Shown piece after piece: positions 54,213 to 64,000 of a DNA stretch of 64,000 nt. The DNA is taken from the NCBI GenBank assembly GCA_003427395.1, contig BFEA01000132.1:970490-1034489 (forward strand), in the 5' to 3' direction. A program made the position numbers and the translations under genes. Position 1 is the stretch's first letter; every line of letters starts with the position of its first letter. Source of the DNA: Chara braunii. Lineage: Eukaryota; Streptophyta; Charophyceae; Charales; Characeae. Below the pieces are notes generated by a model, which was not told where the DNA came from, ran no database searches, and worked only from the letters and a program-made list of their open reading frames with translations.

Positions 54213-55148
54213 GTGCTCAAGGCTGACCCTAGCAGCCAGCCTAATTTTCACGAGTGCGAGGGTCTTGTAGTTCGATGCTATGGGAAGTTTGATTGTTTGT
54301 GTGTACCCAACCATGCGGCTCTCCGAACTCATTTCTGGGATTTTGCGCATGGTCGGAGTGGACACTTCGACTTTGAGAAGACTTACGGAAGTCCTTTGCA
54401 GCAGTTTGATTGGTCGGGAATGAAGGAATCCGCACAAAAGTTTATTGATGAATTTCAAGTTTGTCAAAGAACCAAGGCCCATAAGCATAAGCCTTATGCC
54501 CTGTTGAAACCCCTCCCCATTCTTGATGGACCCGGTGAGTCGGTTTCTATCGATTTCACGTACATGGGAAAGGTGAGTGAGGGAGGACATTCACAAGTCG
54601 TGGTCATCGTGGACCGTTTTTCTAAATTTCTGAACTTTATTCCTTTACCTCCTCATGCACCAACCGAGCTTGTGATTGAAGAACCTCACCAGCAGTACAT
54701 TTTGCAGTATGGCCCCCCAAGAACTCTTGTGAGTGATCGGGACACCAGGTTCATGAGTACTGATTGGAAGGACTTCACCTCTGAGATCTACGGCATTAAA
54801 CTCAATACAACTTCTGGTCAATACCCCGAAGCCAAAGGGTTGACCGAGGAAATCAACCAGACTGTCATTCAACTGCTTCTGGCGTTCATTGTTCCCGGTC
54901 AGAACACGTGGGACAAGGAGTTGCACAAAGTAAAGAGGTTGTATAACAAATCCATTCACTCCGCAACTGGCGCGACACAGAATCAACTGCAATACGGTTG
55001 GCAGTTGTGCAATCCTCTCTCCTATCTGTTCCCTGATCGGTCACCTGGTCTGATGCCCAGCATGCCTGGGTACAATGCCGAGTACGCACACTTGCTCAAA
55101 GTTGCTATTGCAGCGATGAACAAGCGCCAACATGCCATGATCAAGTAG
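54213..55148 (+). CDS. Second gypsy element: integrase
   Basis: 311 aa open frame. Zinc-binding N-terminus: HGRSGH and VCQRTK, with the first of the usual CxxC cysteines replaced (DEFQVCQRTK). Catalytic DDE: ESVSIDFTYMG, LVSDRDTRFMS and EAKGLTEEINQTV. The C-terminal part has KRLYNKSIHSATGATQNQ. The role is insertion of cDNA into the genome. The missing cysteine and upstream breaks imply a dead element. Confidence 0.82.
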   Translation: MLKADPSSQPNFHECEGLVVRCYGKFDCLCVPNHAALRTHFWDFAHGRSGHFDFEKTYGSPLQQFDWSGMKESAQKFIDEFQVCQRTKAHKHKPYALLKPLPILDGPGESVSIDFTYMGKVSEGGHSQVVVIVDRFSKFLNFIPLPPHAPTELVIEEPHQQYILQYGPPRTLVSDRDTRFMSTDWKDFTSEIYGIKLNTTSGQYPEAKGLTEEINQTVIQLLLAFIVPGQNTWDKELHKVKRLYNKSIHSATGATQNQLQYGWQLCNPLSYLFPDRSPGLMPSMPGYNAEYAHLLKVAIAAMNKRQHAMIK

Positions 55149-55164
55149 TCCGCCGTAGGCTTGG

Positions 55165-55479
55165 AATGTGAGAGGAGGAAGAAGGGGGAAGCCATGGCTA
55201 TTGTGGACTTATTGTTGTGCTAGTAGTAAGAGGGAACTTCAGATATTGATTCTGGTTCATCCACTCATTGTTATTATTTTTATTTGGACGAAGAATAAGA
55301 TTGGCGAAGTCAAGGAGGAGGAGGAAGGTGGAGTGAGAAGGGGGATTTGTCATTGGTCGTGCTGGTGTACATCTTCTTCTTCTTCGTCTATCTCTCTTCT
55401 TTGGTCTCTATCTCTTTGCAAGTGCTGGCATTATCCTTCATTGTGAATTTACACTTTGGGAATGACCAGGATCGTAACA
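55165..55479 (-). mobile_element. E3 LTR fragment, inverted
   Basis: On the minus strand it starts TGTTACGATCCTGGTCATTC at 55479 and follows copy A through GAAGAAGAAGATGTACACCAGC. Only the first ~315 bp is present, and it is opposite in orientation to the integrase directly upstream, so it is not the 3' LTR of that element. Confidence 0.8.
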
Positions 55480-56089
55480 CCCCTCTAGTGCAGCCTTATT
55501 CTGGTCCCTGGTCATTAGTCTGGTCTGCCTAAGCTTAGCTTGATTTGCTCTTCTGGTAGCATTTCTGAGTTCCTTCTCTAACTGACAGCGAATGTTCTCT
55601 ACCTCCTGGGCCTCTAAGGCCTCCCTATTGAGTTGAGTAGGCTGGCTGTACTGCAAGTCACTCATCCCGCTGCTAGAAGAAACTTGGGAAACAGTCTGCG
55701 TGCCTGACGGTGCTGCTGCTGTAGCCATTGCGGTTTCTCTTGCCTGCACTACTGCTGCTGCCTCCTCCCTATGTTGCTGCTCACGGCAGGCAGCGCTTTC
55801 TGCACGCAATGCTCTTTCTCCATCGGGCAGTAAAGGCCTGATATACGTGTGGCAATCTACGTGCCCTCTGCCATGTCAGTCTCTTGACGTCAGCTAACTT
55901 GTCCTCACTACTGTGTCCGCTCATCAGCTGAAGCAGATCACGGTCTGCACTATTGTCCTCGCTGGGACGTACCGCAGCATGGTGTCTGAGCGAGATGCAA
56001 AATAAATAAATATGAAATAAATAAATATTTGGTACGAAACTCGGATGTTCGCTCAGGTTGTGTGAACAGAATGTACACAGAGTCGGCAA
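55480..56089 (-). pseudogene. gag-like fragment of another retrotransposon
   Basis: The minus frame has a Gln/Ala-rich segment (MATAAAPSGTQTVSQVSSSS) and a charged helix EALEAQEVENIRCQLEKELR with KLRQTRLMTRDQN. It stops being native where the E3 fragment begins (AALEG then LTR). A second frame upstream reads MSGHSSEDKLADVKRLTWQR. Retroelement Gag is a guess from composition. Confidence 0.35.
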
Positions 56090-56345
56090 ATGATCTTATT
56101 CCTACTTTTACCAATTCTCAAACAACAGCAATAAACAGGACTGGAAATACGGCAATCTGTTTGCCCTCTGCCATGTCAGTCTCTTGACGTCAGCTAATTC
56201 TTCCTCACTGCTGTGTCCGCGCATCAGCTTAAGCAGATCACAGTCTGCACTAGTATCCTTGCTGGGACCTACCACAGCATGGTGTCTGACCGAGATGCAA
56301 AATAAATAAAAATAAATAAATAAATATTTGGTACGAAACTCAGAT
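55862..56345. repeat. ~300-bp direct duplication
   Basis: GCCCTCTGCCATGTCAGTCT begins two copies at ~55861 and ~56162 that run to TTTGGTACGAAACTC, with differing AAATAAATA microsatellite lengths. Confidence 0.8.
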
Positions 56346-56346
56346 G

Positions 56347-56571
56347 TCAGGTGTTAGCAGTCCATAAACACCTCAACTAGTCAAAATAAAAGTAAATCAC
56401 TTACACAGATTCGACAGCAATAAACAGGACTGGAAATGGTAGACTGTTACAGTTCTATTNNNNNNNNNNNNNNNGACTGTTACAGTTCTATTCTATCTCT
56501 GTCTGTCAGGTGTTAGCAGTCCGTAAACACCTCAACTAGTCAAAATAAAAGTAAATCACTTACACAGATGA
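56347..56571. repeat. Direct repeats flanking an assembly gap
   Basis: CAGGTGTTAGCAGTCC followed by AAACACCTCAACTAGTC occurs at ~56348 and ~56508. GACTGTTACAGTTCTATT lies immediately on each side of 15 Ns (56460-56474). Confidence 0.8.
56460..56474. other. Assembly gap, 15 N
   Basis: Run of N. The identical 18-bp flanks suggest unmerged contig ends rather than missing sequence. Confidence 0.95.
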
Positions 56572-57874
56572 ATGCAAAATGGAAATAACACCAATTGGAA
56601 CTTGTATCCGACGTCCTGGCTGCATCAATCAAGCAGCGGTGTCTATGGTGTGCACAGCGGCCCACCCTTATGCCCAGGTGATTAAGAACAAGCCAACCCT
56701 GTCCGTACTATTGTTATCCTCGCGTACAGTGCGAGTCAGTTTCCCCGCCGGAGTATCTTTAAGGACCGTCCGGTACTCGTTGATCCCCCATAAGGCTGGC
56801 CTGCCCAACACCCCCTCTATGTGCAGCAAGAGTTCAAAGGACAATGCAGCAAAGCATGCATGCTCTACTCCCATGGGTTGACATGGTGACCGTGACCCGT
56901 GCTTCGTCCAGAGCCCTTCAGAGGCACCGCCCTCTCCCACCAGATGCGCCACCAGGAAGAATGTCGACTCTTAAGGTAGAGCACACACGACTCCTGACCA
57001 CAAGAGGACTCCCAAGCCGGACTCTCCATCTCATGGTAAGACGAGATCAAGACGGGAAGATAAGGTTAGGAACAACATAGCTGGAGGTAGCTGCCCCCAA
57101 CCACAGATTTGTCTGTCACCAATTGAGCCGATGTGCATTTTGATGACCGATCGGGGGGTGGGGTAGCGCAACTGCGCAGCGGCCTCTCAGCGCTATGATC
57201 CAGCCGCACAGAGCTCCCAGGCCAGAATGATCTGCTGCAAGGAAAGCACTTTCCTATATGGAAAGTGCGCCCAGCCTTGGCATGCCTGGGGCCTGACGAC
57301 CGTGTTTCTAGTAGCTTCTGGTCGGGCCCCAATATTTGTGCCCAGGCCCAATGCAGACTGTGGCCAGCATCACTCGCTCGCTGCGATTCCATTGGCCGAT
57401 AGGACTCTGGCCACGCAGCTGCCCGCGTGAGCCCAGAGGGTCACAATGTCATGATCCCATAGATGTGGGCCTTGTAACCAACTGGCGCATGGCAACTGTC
57501 TGGCCCCCATATGCAGAAACGCCAAAAACAAGGCCTCATGTTGAAATGCAGGCCCACCTTCATGTAGGCCCGGCATGAGGCTTACTGGAGGCCAATCTCT
57601 CATTGGCCATCCGGGCCTGAAAGGTCTCGCGAGGGGCCTAATCCTCGCATTTTATATTTTATTTCAAATCTCATAATGACGCTCAAATCTTCATCACAGA
57701 GTTTTTTTCCAGACTTTTCTGTGTCTGTGTGCTTGTGTTGTCCAGGACCCTGAACTGGACTTGACCCAGACGTGGCCCACCCTGGCCACCTAGGCCAGTC
57801 TGAGGCAACCCAAGGGGCCCAGCTGGCAGCCCAGCTGTGCACTTAGAAAAAGGAACCACCACAGGTGCGTTTTC
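56572..57874. other. Anonymous sequence
   Basis: A minus frame at 56952-56668 (LSFELLLHIEGVLGRPALWG and YRTVLKDTPAGK) looks protein-like but matches nothing I recognise and is crossed by open frames on the other strand. Nothing else is supportable. Confidence 0.35.
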
Positions 57875-58092
57875 GTTTTTTTTTTTGGGCTGGCACTGCC
57901 AGCCAGTTTGGTCTGGTTGCACTGCCCATCTGAAAATCCCATCTTGGACAAATTCATCACAAAAGCTTGCCTGGGAGAGGTGCTGGTGGTGTAAGGGGGT
58001 AGCACCACACCTTTCTGGATGCATCTGCTCGTCAGTATTTGAAACTCGTGACCTCTTGATTAACATTCTCGTGCATGTACCATACAGCCACA
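57875..58092 (-). repeat. tRNA-derived SINE with poly(A) tail
   Basis: On the minus strand TGGCTGTATGGTA (box A-like, 58090-58078), then GAGTTTCAAATACT (box B-like), a ~150-bp body including CTCTCCCAGGCAAGCTTTTG, and an A-run at 57886-57875. A related body and A-rich end occur at ~61502-61590 (CTCTTCCAGGCAAACTTTTA). Confidence 0.6.
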
Positions 58093-58896
58093 TGTGATGG
58101 GGCGTATGTTTTGGTTGGTTCTGATCAACTTTTTCATGTTTTGTTTTATTCTGGCGTACTCGTGTGCTTTGTCTTGTCACGGTGGACTCCCATGTTTTGG
58201 TTTCTTTTGCCATGTGGATCTGGAACAGGAATATGTCATCGTTGAACATCAGCATTTCACTTTCATCTCCCTTGCAACCCATTCGCTCCTTAGAAAAACT
58301 GTGAGTACAAAGTCAGTGACTATGATTTCTCCATTTTCGAGTTTTGCATGTTGATGTCAATTTTAATTGTTTGGTGTCTTCACTGTCTAGGAAACCAGGC
58401 CAAGTGCCTGGGCTCACTCTGGCTGGCCGGAGTACAAAGTCTGTGCACTATGATGCAAGGTCCTGGGTAAGGTACCAGCCAAGTCACGAAACAGCTCCCT
58501 CACAAAATTGAAATTCGGATCTCAGGGTCAGAGGGTCTGGCCAAGAAAGGCCGAGTTAGTCAAATTCAGAAAAGTCACAGTCGGGTACCTCAGCAGTCCA
58601 GTCCAACGGGCACCCAGCAAACAGTCACATCTTAGGGGCAAGAATCACGTTTCATAATGAAAAGTCATATTAAAGAGTCACGTCCCACGAGTAAAAGGGC
58701 GGTTCCGCAGGCAAGAGTCGTGTCCCAGAAGCAGGAGTCACAGTTCACAGTCAAAACCAAATGCCAAAATCGAAAAGCCATGACTCAAAGGTCCAAGCAG
58801 CAGCAGACCAATGGAAATTCGGGAAGGTTCCAGGCCTTGACATTCGAAAGCAGACAGGCCGTGGGGATGTGGTACCAGAACCCAGTCAGGCCCCAG
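58093..58896. other. Anonymous sequence
   Basis: No gene or repeat that I can support. Confidence 0.4.
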
Positions 58897-58936
58897 GAAG
58901 ACACACACACACACACACACACACACACCCCAGGAA

Positions 58937-58972
<36 letters not shown>
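58897..58972. repeat. Two (AC)n runs separated by a short duplicated spacer
   Basis: CCCCAGGAAGACACAC occurs twice, each followed by an AC run. The spacer copy shows the microsatellite was duplicated with its flank. Confidence 0.92.
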
Positions 58973-58975
<3 letters not shown>

Positions 58976-59012
58976 GGAAGTTGCGCGACGCCCTATTCAG
59001 CAGACCCCCTGT

Positions 59013-59041
59013 TCAATCAATCAATCAATCAATCAATCAAA
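59013..59041. repeat. (CAAT)n microsatellite
   Basis: About seven CAAT tetranucleotide units. Confidence 0.95.
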
Positions 59042-59276
59042 ACGGGCCTTTCCTGGGGTTGGTATGATACAAGCAAGAGAAAGGGTACGAAAGATGGCAC
59101 GGGGTCGGGAAGTGGTTCGTCACACCTTGTCTATTTGCTCAGCCCTATTCAGCAGACCAAGGACTGGCCAGCCTCCCATTCGGGCAGAGAGTTCATTCTC
59201 ATGAAGTGTGGAAGTGCTGGTGCACTTGTGCGCTATTGTGAGGGGCAGAGCGCTGAAGCCAGAGTGCTGCGCTAGC

Positions 59277-59325
59277 AGAGAGAGAGAGAGAGAGAGGGAG
59301 AGAGGGAGAGAGAGGAAGAGATAGC
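59277..59325. repeat. (GA)n microsatellite
   Basis: GA run with GGGA interruptions. Confidence 0.93.
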
Positions 59326-59810
59326 GCTGGCAGGGAGAAGGCAGCCATAGCTGCGCCAGTGCAGAGAGTTAGTAGGCATATCAGTGGGTATATTCAGAGT
59401 AGATCCTTGAGTAGAAGTTAGTGAGTGTGCACGCATGTAGGGAGAGAAGACAGTGAGGACATAGCTAGGGAGAAGACCAGCGAGGAGAAGAGATCATAAG
59501 AGAGAAGAGCAGTGGGGAAGAGATACTTACGTGAAAGCTTATGCTGGTTACTGGTTACCTTTCGTATGCACTGATGAGCGCTGGTGACTTGAACTCTTAT
59601 TGCTCTTGTAAGTACTTGTTGGAATTCATAAGCTGCGCTCCCTGGTCTTCATCTCTCTGGTATCCAGTGTGAACATCGTGCGATCTCATGCATGCATGTG
59701 GTGTGAATATGTGCGCTCACTGGTGTTGAACTAGGAGGTTCATTGCAAAATCAAAAACATTTATCTCAAATAAAGATTTCTGGAAAATAAGTATGTTGTG
59801 TAGACATTCA

Positions 59811-61175
59811 TGTTATGATCGTGGCCAATTTCAAGATACACATTCATCAGATAGTACAATGCTGTCCAATTCCAGAAAGAAATGAATGAACTTGAGAGGA
59901 GAGAGAAGGTTAGAAGAAGAAGTACGAAAGAAGAAGAAGATGATGTACACCAGCATAGACAAATGATAAAGCTCTTCTTCTTCGCTCAACCCTCTCTTCC
60001 TCTTTATCTCCTCCTCTCTTATTCACGAAAGAAAGAATAATACAATGTTGAATAGCTGAACCAGAATCGAAGTCCGAATCCCTCTTCTACTGCAGGTATC
60101 ACTTGAGGTCCACCATAGCCATGGCCGCCTCTCCCACTCTTCACTCTCATAGGCCGAGGCTATGGCGGACTACTAGGCCTTGCCTAGATGTCCAAAGGAC
60201 AACCCAAAGCAGCTATGGCTGCTCTAGCTCAGGCCGCCATGCCTGACTCGGACTACTAGGCCTTGTCCAGATGTCCGAAGGACAATCCAAAGCAGCTATG
60301 GCTGCTCTAGCTCAGGCCGCCATGCCTGACTCTGCCTCAAAGCTTCTTGGTGTAGCTCAACCCCAGCTGGGGCCTTCCTGCCGCAGTGCCCACCAAGGTG
60401 ATGAAGATGGCTGCCACCATAGCCAGGTAAGTACCTCTGGCGCTCCTCCCCATTCCTGTCCTTCGTCCTCCTCCGCGTCCTTGCTTCTTCCCCAGCAGTG
60501 CTGCTCCAAGCTAGCACTGCTCCGGCCAGCGCTCCAGCCAGTGTGTCGCCAAACTTGCACACCGACAATGAGGCTGGCCTCTTCGCGCGGCCTGGAGATG
60601 TGGCGGCCTGCTTGCCTCTTGGGCGGTGACTTCCAGGCCACTCGGCCTTCCAAGCAACTGGTACCTCCTCCCTTTCGGAGGGAAACATCATTGCAGACTC
60701 TGATATTGCACGTACAGGCCCTAGACTCAGACTGGTACCGCCTAGACCTAGCCTACAACTACTGGGCCTCTAAAAATGCCACTTTTGTCTTCTTCTGCTC
60801 GGCCTCCAGTACCCGGCACATCTACCGCTTCAGGGTGTGGTACCGGCCTACCTGCTACTTGAGTGTTTCCCCGCTGCTTCAAGAGCTGCGGGACTCTTAC
60901 CCTCCACTCGAGTGTTTTTCCCCCGCTGCAATCCTCGATGCCACGGCCACGGTAAGTACCGGCCCTGAGGACCCAACGAACGAACAAGTGCCCTTGCGGT
61001 CCACACACTCATTCAAGCCAACGAGCACTCAGACAGACATGCAGTCCAGCGAGCGTGCACGTACACAGACTTAGAGAACTTAGTAGCAAGCGGGAAACTC
61101 AGCAAGGCATTCAGTCTATGGCAAAACTCAGAACTCAGCCGTGTGTTTCAGTCCATGTTTGGTCGGGTCATCACA
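59811..61175 (+). mobile_element. E3 solo LTR, copy C, apparently full length
   Basis: TGTTATGATC at 59811 to GGGTCATCACA at 61175, 1365 bp, collinear with split copy A. It has the leader ORF end and CAG|GTAAGTACC at 60425, the second GGTAAGTACC at ~60951, and an 83-bp tandem duplication inside the leader (CGGACTACTAGGCCTTG at 60166 and 60249). No matching target duplication is obvious at its ends. No internal region follows. Confidence 0.8.
60271..60425 (+). pseudogene. E3 leader ORF, copy C
   Basis: The frame QSKAAMAALAQAAMPDSASK, LLGVAQPQLGPSC and HQGDEDGCHHSQ matches copy B up to the splice donor. The proper ATG at 60121 is out of frame with this part after the 83-bp duplication, so the copy is broken. 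Confidence 0.45.
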
Positions 61176-61210
61176 TGCAATACAAACAACTTACGGCTGG
61201 GGTGTTTTAA

Positions 61211-61287
61211 GTGCTTTTGGAAAGTTCTTCTAGGCGCAATTTGGAAACTTGGAATGATGCACAGATGATTAGCATGGCCCCTGCACA
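61211..61287 (+). pseudogene. U6 snRNA pseudogene, degraded
   Basis: It contains AATTTGGAAACTTGGAATGA, then ACAGATGATTAGCATGGCCC and CTGCAC before an A-run. It lacks the last two bases of ACAGAGA and all of the 3' region. It starts ~35 bp after the end of E3 copy C. Confidence 0.72.
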
Positions 61288-61501
61288 AAAAAAGGAGGAA
61301 AGAGAGGAGGGGAAAAAAGGCCCCTCTACTACATTCTCATTGGGGTTGTCAGTTTTCAATCATGGCTGGGGTCACCTCATTATTCTATTTGAATTGAAGA
61401 TAAAGAAAACAAGATTGAAAAGAAAATCAAACTAAAGCAGACCCAATCACGTCCTGGATTTCTGCTGTTCACCAAGTCCAAAACGAACCAGCACGGCTCT
61501 C

Positions 61502-61600
61502 TGTTTTTTTTTCTTTTGGGAGGCTGAGCCCCCGAATAATGCGCTGGTGGTCAACTTCGTCGTAAAAGTTTGCCTGGAAGAGGTAGTGGCGGTTTTATGT
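61502..61600 (-). repeat. SINE-like 3' fragment
   Basis: On the minus strand CTCTTCCAGGCAAACTTTTA leads into CTCAGCCTCCC and an A-rich tail, like the 57875-58092 element. The box A/B head was not found. Confidence 0.4.
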
Positions 61601-61902
61601 TTAGGCTTTAAGGCGTGGTTGCGATCTGGACATCTGGACAGGTATCCAGACTGACCAGAGTCCATTGTTGTGATACTGGGTTTGACTGTGTCGAGGATGG
61701 GAGGCCCTTGCCAAGTAGGGCTGGACATAAGTCCTATTTAATTGCCTTTCATTTTCTCTCGCTGTTTCAATAATTTTAGCTGCCATTTTAACAAGGGCGA
61801 TGTGAACTGTTAGTTCAATTCAACATGAAAGCGAAGTCACATCTCCACAAAAATGTCAAGATTGACTTCAAAGTTCACACACATCATTCAATGGAAGTTC
61901 AC

Positions 61903-61990
61903 AAAAAATGGACCATTTCTCGATATATGTGTGCCATCCTTGCATAGGGGCCAGGCTAATATCCTCCGTATCGTTCCAATTTTAACGGAT
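61903..61990 (-). pseudogene. U6 snRNA pseudogene, nearly complete
   Basis: On the minus strand: CCGTTAAAATTGGAACGATA, then a mutated ACAGAGA box (ACGGAGG), ATTAGCCTGGCCCCT, ATGCAAGGATGGCACACATA, ATCGAGAAATGGTCC and a T-run at 61908-61903 as in U6 3' ends. The 5' stem-loop is missing. The altered ACAGAGA and AGC/CCTGG positions argue against function. This shows what the 3' end of the 2745 copy should look like. Confidence 0.85.
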
Positions 61991-63420
61991 GAAAGTTCAT
62001 TCCAACTCTCAGTTCACTTGTACCAACGAAGTCATATGAACACAAGGGTGAGCAGATTGACTCCACACACGCAGACTGGAGGCTTTGCATACAATGTGCC
62101 AGCTGCAGGTGCCAGCGATTGCTGTCGCATTTGAGTGGCTGATATTCCAGCCATCTGCAGCCATCGCTGTCCCATTTAGAGCGCCTGATATGGATGATGT
62201 TTCTGCTATTGGAGTGTTGTAGGGCCCTGCCCAGATAGAGGAAAGTTGGGACCGCTGACCGCAGGCCTAGCTCAAGCTGCTCCAAAGAGGGTTTTTTGTC
62301 TCGGGGCTCTACCTTGTGCTTTGGTACAGATGGGGATGGGTCATGAGTTATCGAGCGTACAATGAGCTCACTTGTTCAGATGTGGGGGGTGTAACTTAGG
62401 TCTCTGTCCAGAAAGTTTTGACGTTTTCTCAATCTTCGATTGATTCTAAGGCAATTGCTCCTTCCAGTACCCAAGTAGTCCAGGGAGTTTTATTGAGGAA
62501 CTCTTCCGACCCCTAGGGTGCCCCTCTTTCCCTCTTATTCTTACTATCTGTTTCCTATGTGCAACGGTCATGGTCCTTGTGCACGGTTGAATCCATCTCT
62601 CAGCTTATAATCATGGCCCTCATGAGGAGGCTAGCCCCCTCACATCATAAGGATGACCTATCTGACCCCCTAACGTAACACGTTTTTCGTTGTTTTTCCT
62701 CCCATTAGGAGATGCGTCTTTCATGTGGGGTCGGCTCTGATCTGTTTTAGCGCTTCCTAAGGCAGGTCTTTATCATGCACAGGCAAACTTGAGAAGAATT
62801 CCTTCAATGAACAACCGGGCCAACCGACCCTTCGAACAATGTCTTTTCCAGTGTCCAATATCAATTTCATTTCCTATATGCCCCTTACTCTTTTCGGGGC
62901 CCCAACCCATTTTTGCCATTTCTCTCTTCTTTAAGGGTGGGTATCCCATTCCAGATCCCTGTACTCGCCTGGGTAGGACATTTGTCAAAGGTTGCCCCAA
63001 GAGACGGGCCAACCCCATCCCTTTAATTCTCTAGGTAAGAAGATCCCATATGGTTCCGCAATTTCCATCACATCGTAGATCACCATGTCCATCACGTAGG
63101 CTAAACGTCCCCTGTACAGCATGTAAACTTCCCCGTTTAGCACGAATCCCACCCCCGCAGCACCGGTGTTGCACCTTCCTGCCTAGTTTTATAGGCGCAG
63201 GGCACGGCTGTCACACATGAAATTTATTTATTAGTACAAGTGAACCCGCCGTGGGGAAGCCGTGGCCCAGCACCAGGCCCACCCCAGGCGCGGCCATTAT
63301 CTGGCCCGGGCGACATTGAGGGTGTTTGTTTTAGAACACGAGGGATACAGAGCATTTGGGGGGGCGTCGGCCAAGGCATGAACACGGCGTTGGATCCTTT
63401 GTAAATCAGAACTATTTTAT
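61991..63420. other. Anonymous sequence
   Basis: Short frames only. No repeat family from elsewhere in the window is recognised. Confidence 0.4.
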
Positions 63421-63424
63421 TGTG

Positions 63425-63492
63425 ATCGCCGCTGGATTTGAACTCATGTCTGCAATTCAACAGTTTCATGTGTGCATTAACTGAGCAGGCTG
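63425..63492 (-). repeat. tRNA-like SINE head
   Basis: On the minus strand GCCTGCTCAGTTAATGC (box A-like), ACTGTTGAATTGC (anticodon-arm region) and GAGTTCAAATCCAGC (box B). It resembles the 2591 relic. Confidence 0.5.
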
Positions 63493-63636
63493 GCAATGTG
63501 CAAAATGAGAAGGAATCTTCTGCAAGAACATAGGAAGATACACCGCGACGGACAGATACATTGAAAAGAAATCCCGGTGTGAGTATGGACTAAGGAGCTG
63601 TCGAATGCAAATGTCGCCCCCCGCACGCGCGCGCAC

Positions 63637-63692
<56 letters not shown>
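63637..63692. repeat. (GA)n microsatellite
   Basis: Pure GA run of about 27 units. Confidence 0.96.
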
Positions 63693-63697
<5 letters not shown>

Positions 63698-63702
63698 CCA
63701 TC

Positions 63703-63818
63703 CATAGGATGAGCAAAATGGGAATGAATCTGTCGCTAGATGGAAATATACACTGGCAGTCTATATTTCCATGTTGTGGCAGTGGATACTTCCATGTTTT
63801 GAGGAAAAGATTCAATCC

Positions 63819-63854
<36 letters not shown>

Positions 63855-63935
63855 GATGAGCAAAATCGGAATCAATCGTCAGCCAGAACATGGAAATATG
63901 CACTGCCACACTTTTTTTTTTTTGTGTGTGTGTGT
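63703..63935. repeat. Duplicated unit with (TG)n and T-run
   Basis: AGGATGAGCAAAAT then GGAATSAATC occurs at 63706 and 63854. GGAAATATACACTGGCA is repeated in inverted or imperfect form nearby. A (TG)n run lies at 63824-63852 and T10(GT)n at ~63910-63934. Confidence 0.75.
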
Positions 63936-64000
63936 TACATGCCCAGTTGGGCAATGTACATACAGAACCGCGGATCCGCAATGTGATGAAAAGGACTGAA

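Noticed and set aside
54117-54590. 157-aa minus-strand ORF
   Set aside because: Antisense shadow of the integrase frame, which carries all the recognisable motifs.
56668-56952. Host gene exon on the minus strand
   Set aside because: A protein-like stretch exists but no family is recognised, splice context is unclear and the opposite strand is open too.
58657-59204. ORFs of 136 and 147 aa across (AC)n
   Set aside because: They consist largely of Thr-His microsatellite translation.

Overview
This is eukaryotic nuclear DNA made almost entirely of repeats. I see no ordinary host protein gene that I can defend. The plant-type U6 5' stem-loop, plant/bryophyte-like organellar fragments (an nad3 tail, tRNA-Val(UAC), tRNA-Asp(GUC), an LSU rRNA piece), a tRNA-Asp primer binding site and Ty3/gypsy retrotransposons with huge LTRs point to a streptophyte, most likely a charophyte alga such as Chara. 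That organism call is inference, not proof.

Layout. 1-2590: microsatellites and anonymous sequence. 2591-2816: a tRNA-like relic and the 5' part of a U6 snRNA pseudogene. A ~1.4 kb LTR (here called E3) interrupts the U6 copy at 2817 and ends at 33505, with TATG on both sides. That E3 LTR is itself split at 3921/33217 by a ~29.3 kb nest of giant-LTR Ty3/gypsy DNA (3922-33216). Inside the nest are: a truncated plus-strand 5' LTR (3922-~7517, with a mitochondrial insertion at 5516-5708), a decayed plus-strand pol (7510-10950), a fold-back junction at ~10950, a minus-strand element (pol, PR, gag, leader ORFs, PBS, then its 8.2 kb LTR, 10956-26150), and a 6.6 kb plus-strand LTR (26618-33216).

The main biological point is that these LTRs appear to be 6.6-8.2 kb long and carry protein-coding sequence. 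They hold an ORF with a basic C-terminus (ORF1), small 'S' proteins of ~85 aa, and 'L' proteins of ~210 aa with an IHDLRPY/IYDIRPY motif. Further S and L paralogues lie between the primer binding site and gag, so the order on the minus element is S-S-S-L-[LTR end/PBS]-L-L-L-S-S-gag-pro-pol. I do not recognise the S and L families.

33506-47800: anonymous DNA, a hAT-like non-autonomous transposon (34846-35612), an array of ~25 hairpin units sharing a TAAGTT loop (38671-40880) broken by an organelle-derived segment (39231-39870), and a 244-bp tandem repeat built from tRNA-like modules (40920-41785). 47795-55480: a second gypsy element with an E3 LTR, gag, protease, RT and integrase, broken by a GC-rich minisatellite and a second hAT-like MITE. 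55480-64000: a gag fragment, direct repeats around a 15-N assembly gap, tRNA-derived SINEs, a full-length E3 LTR (59811-61175), two more U6 pseudogenes and several microsatellites. All alignments were made by eye; no identities were computed.
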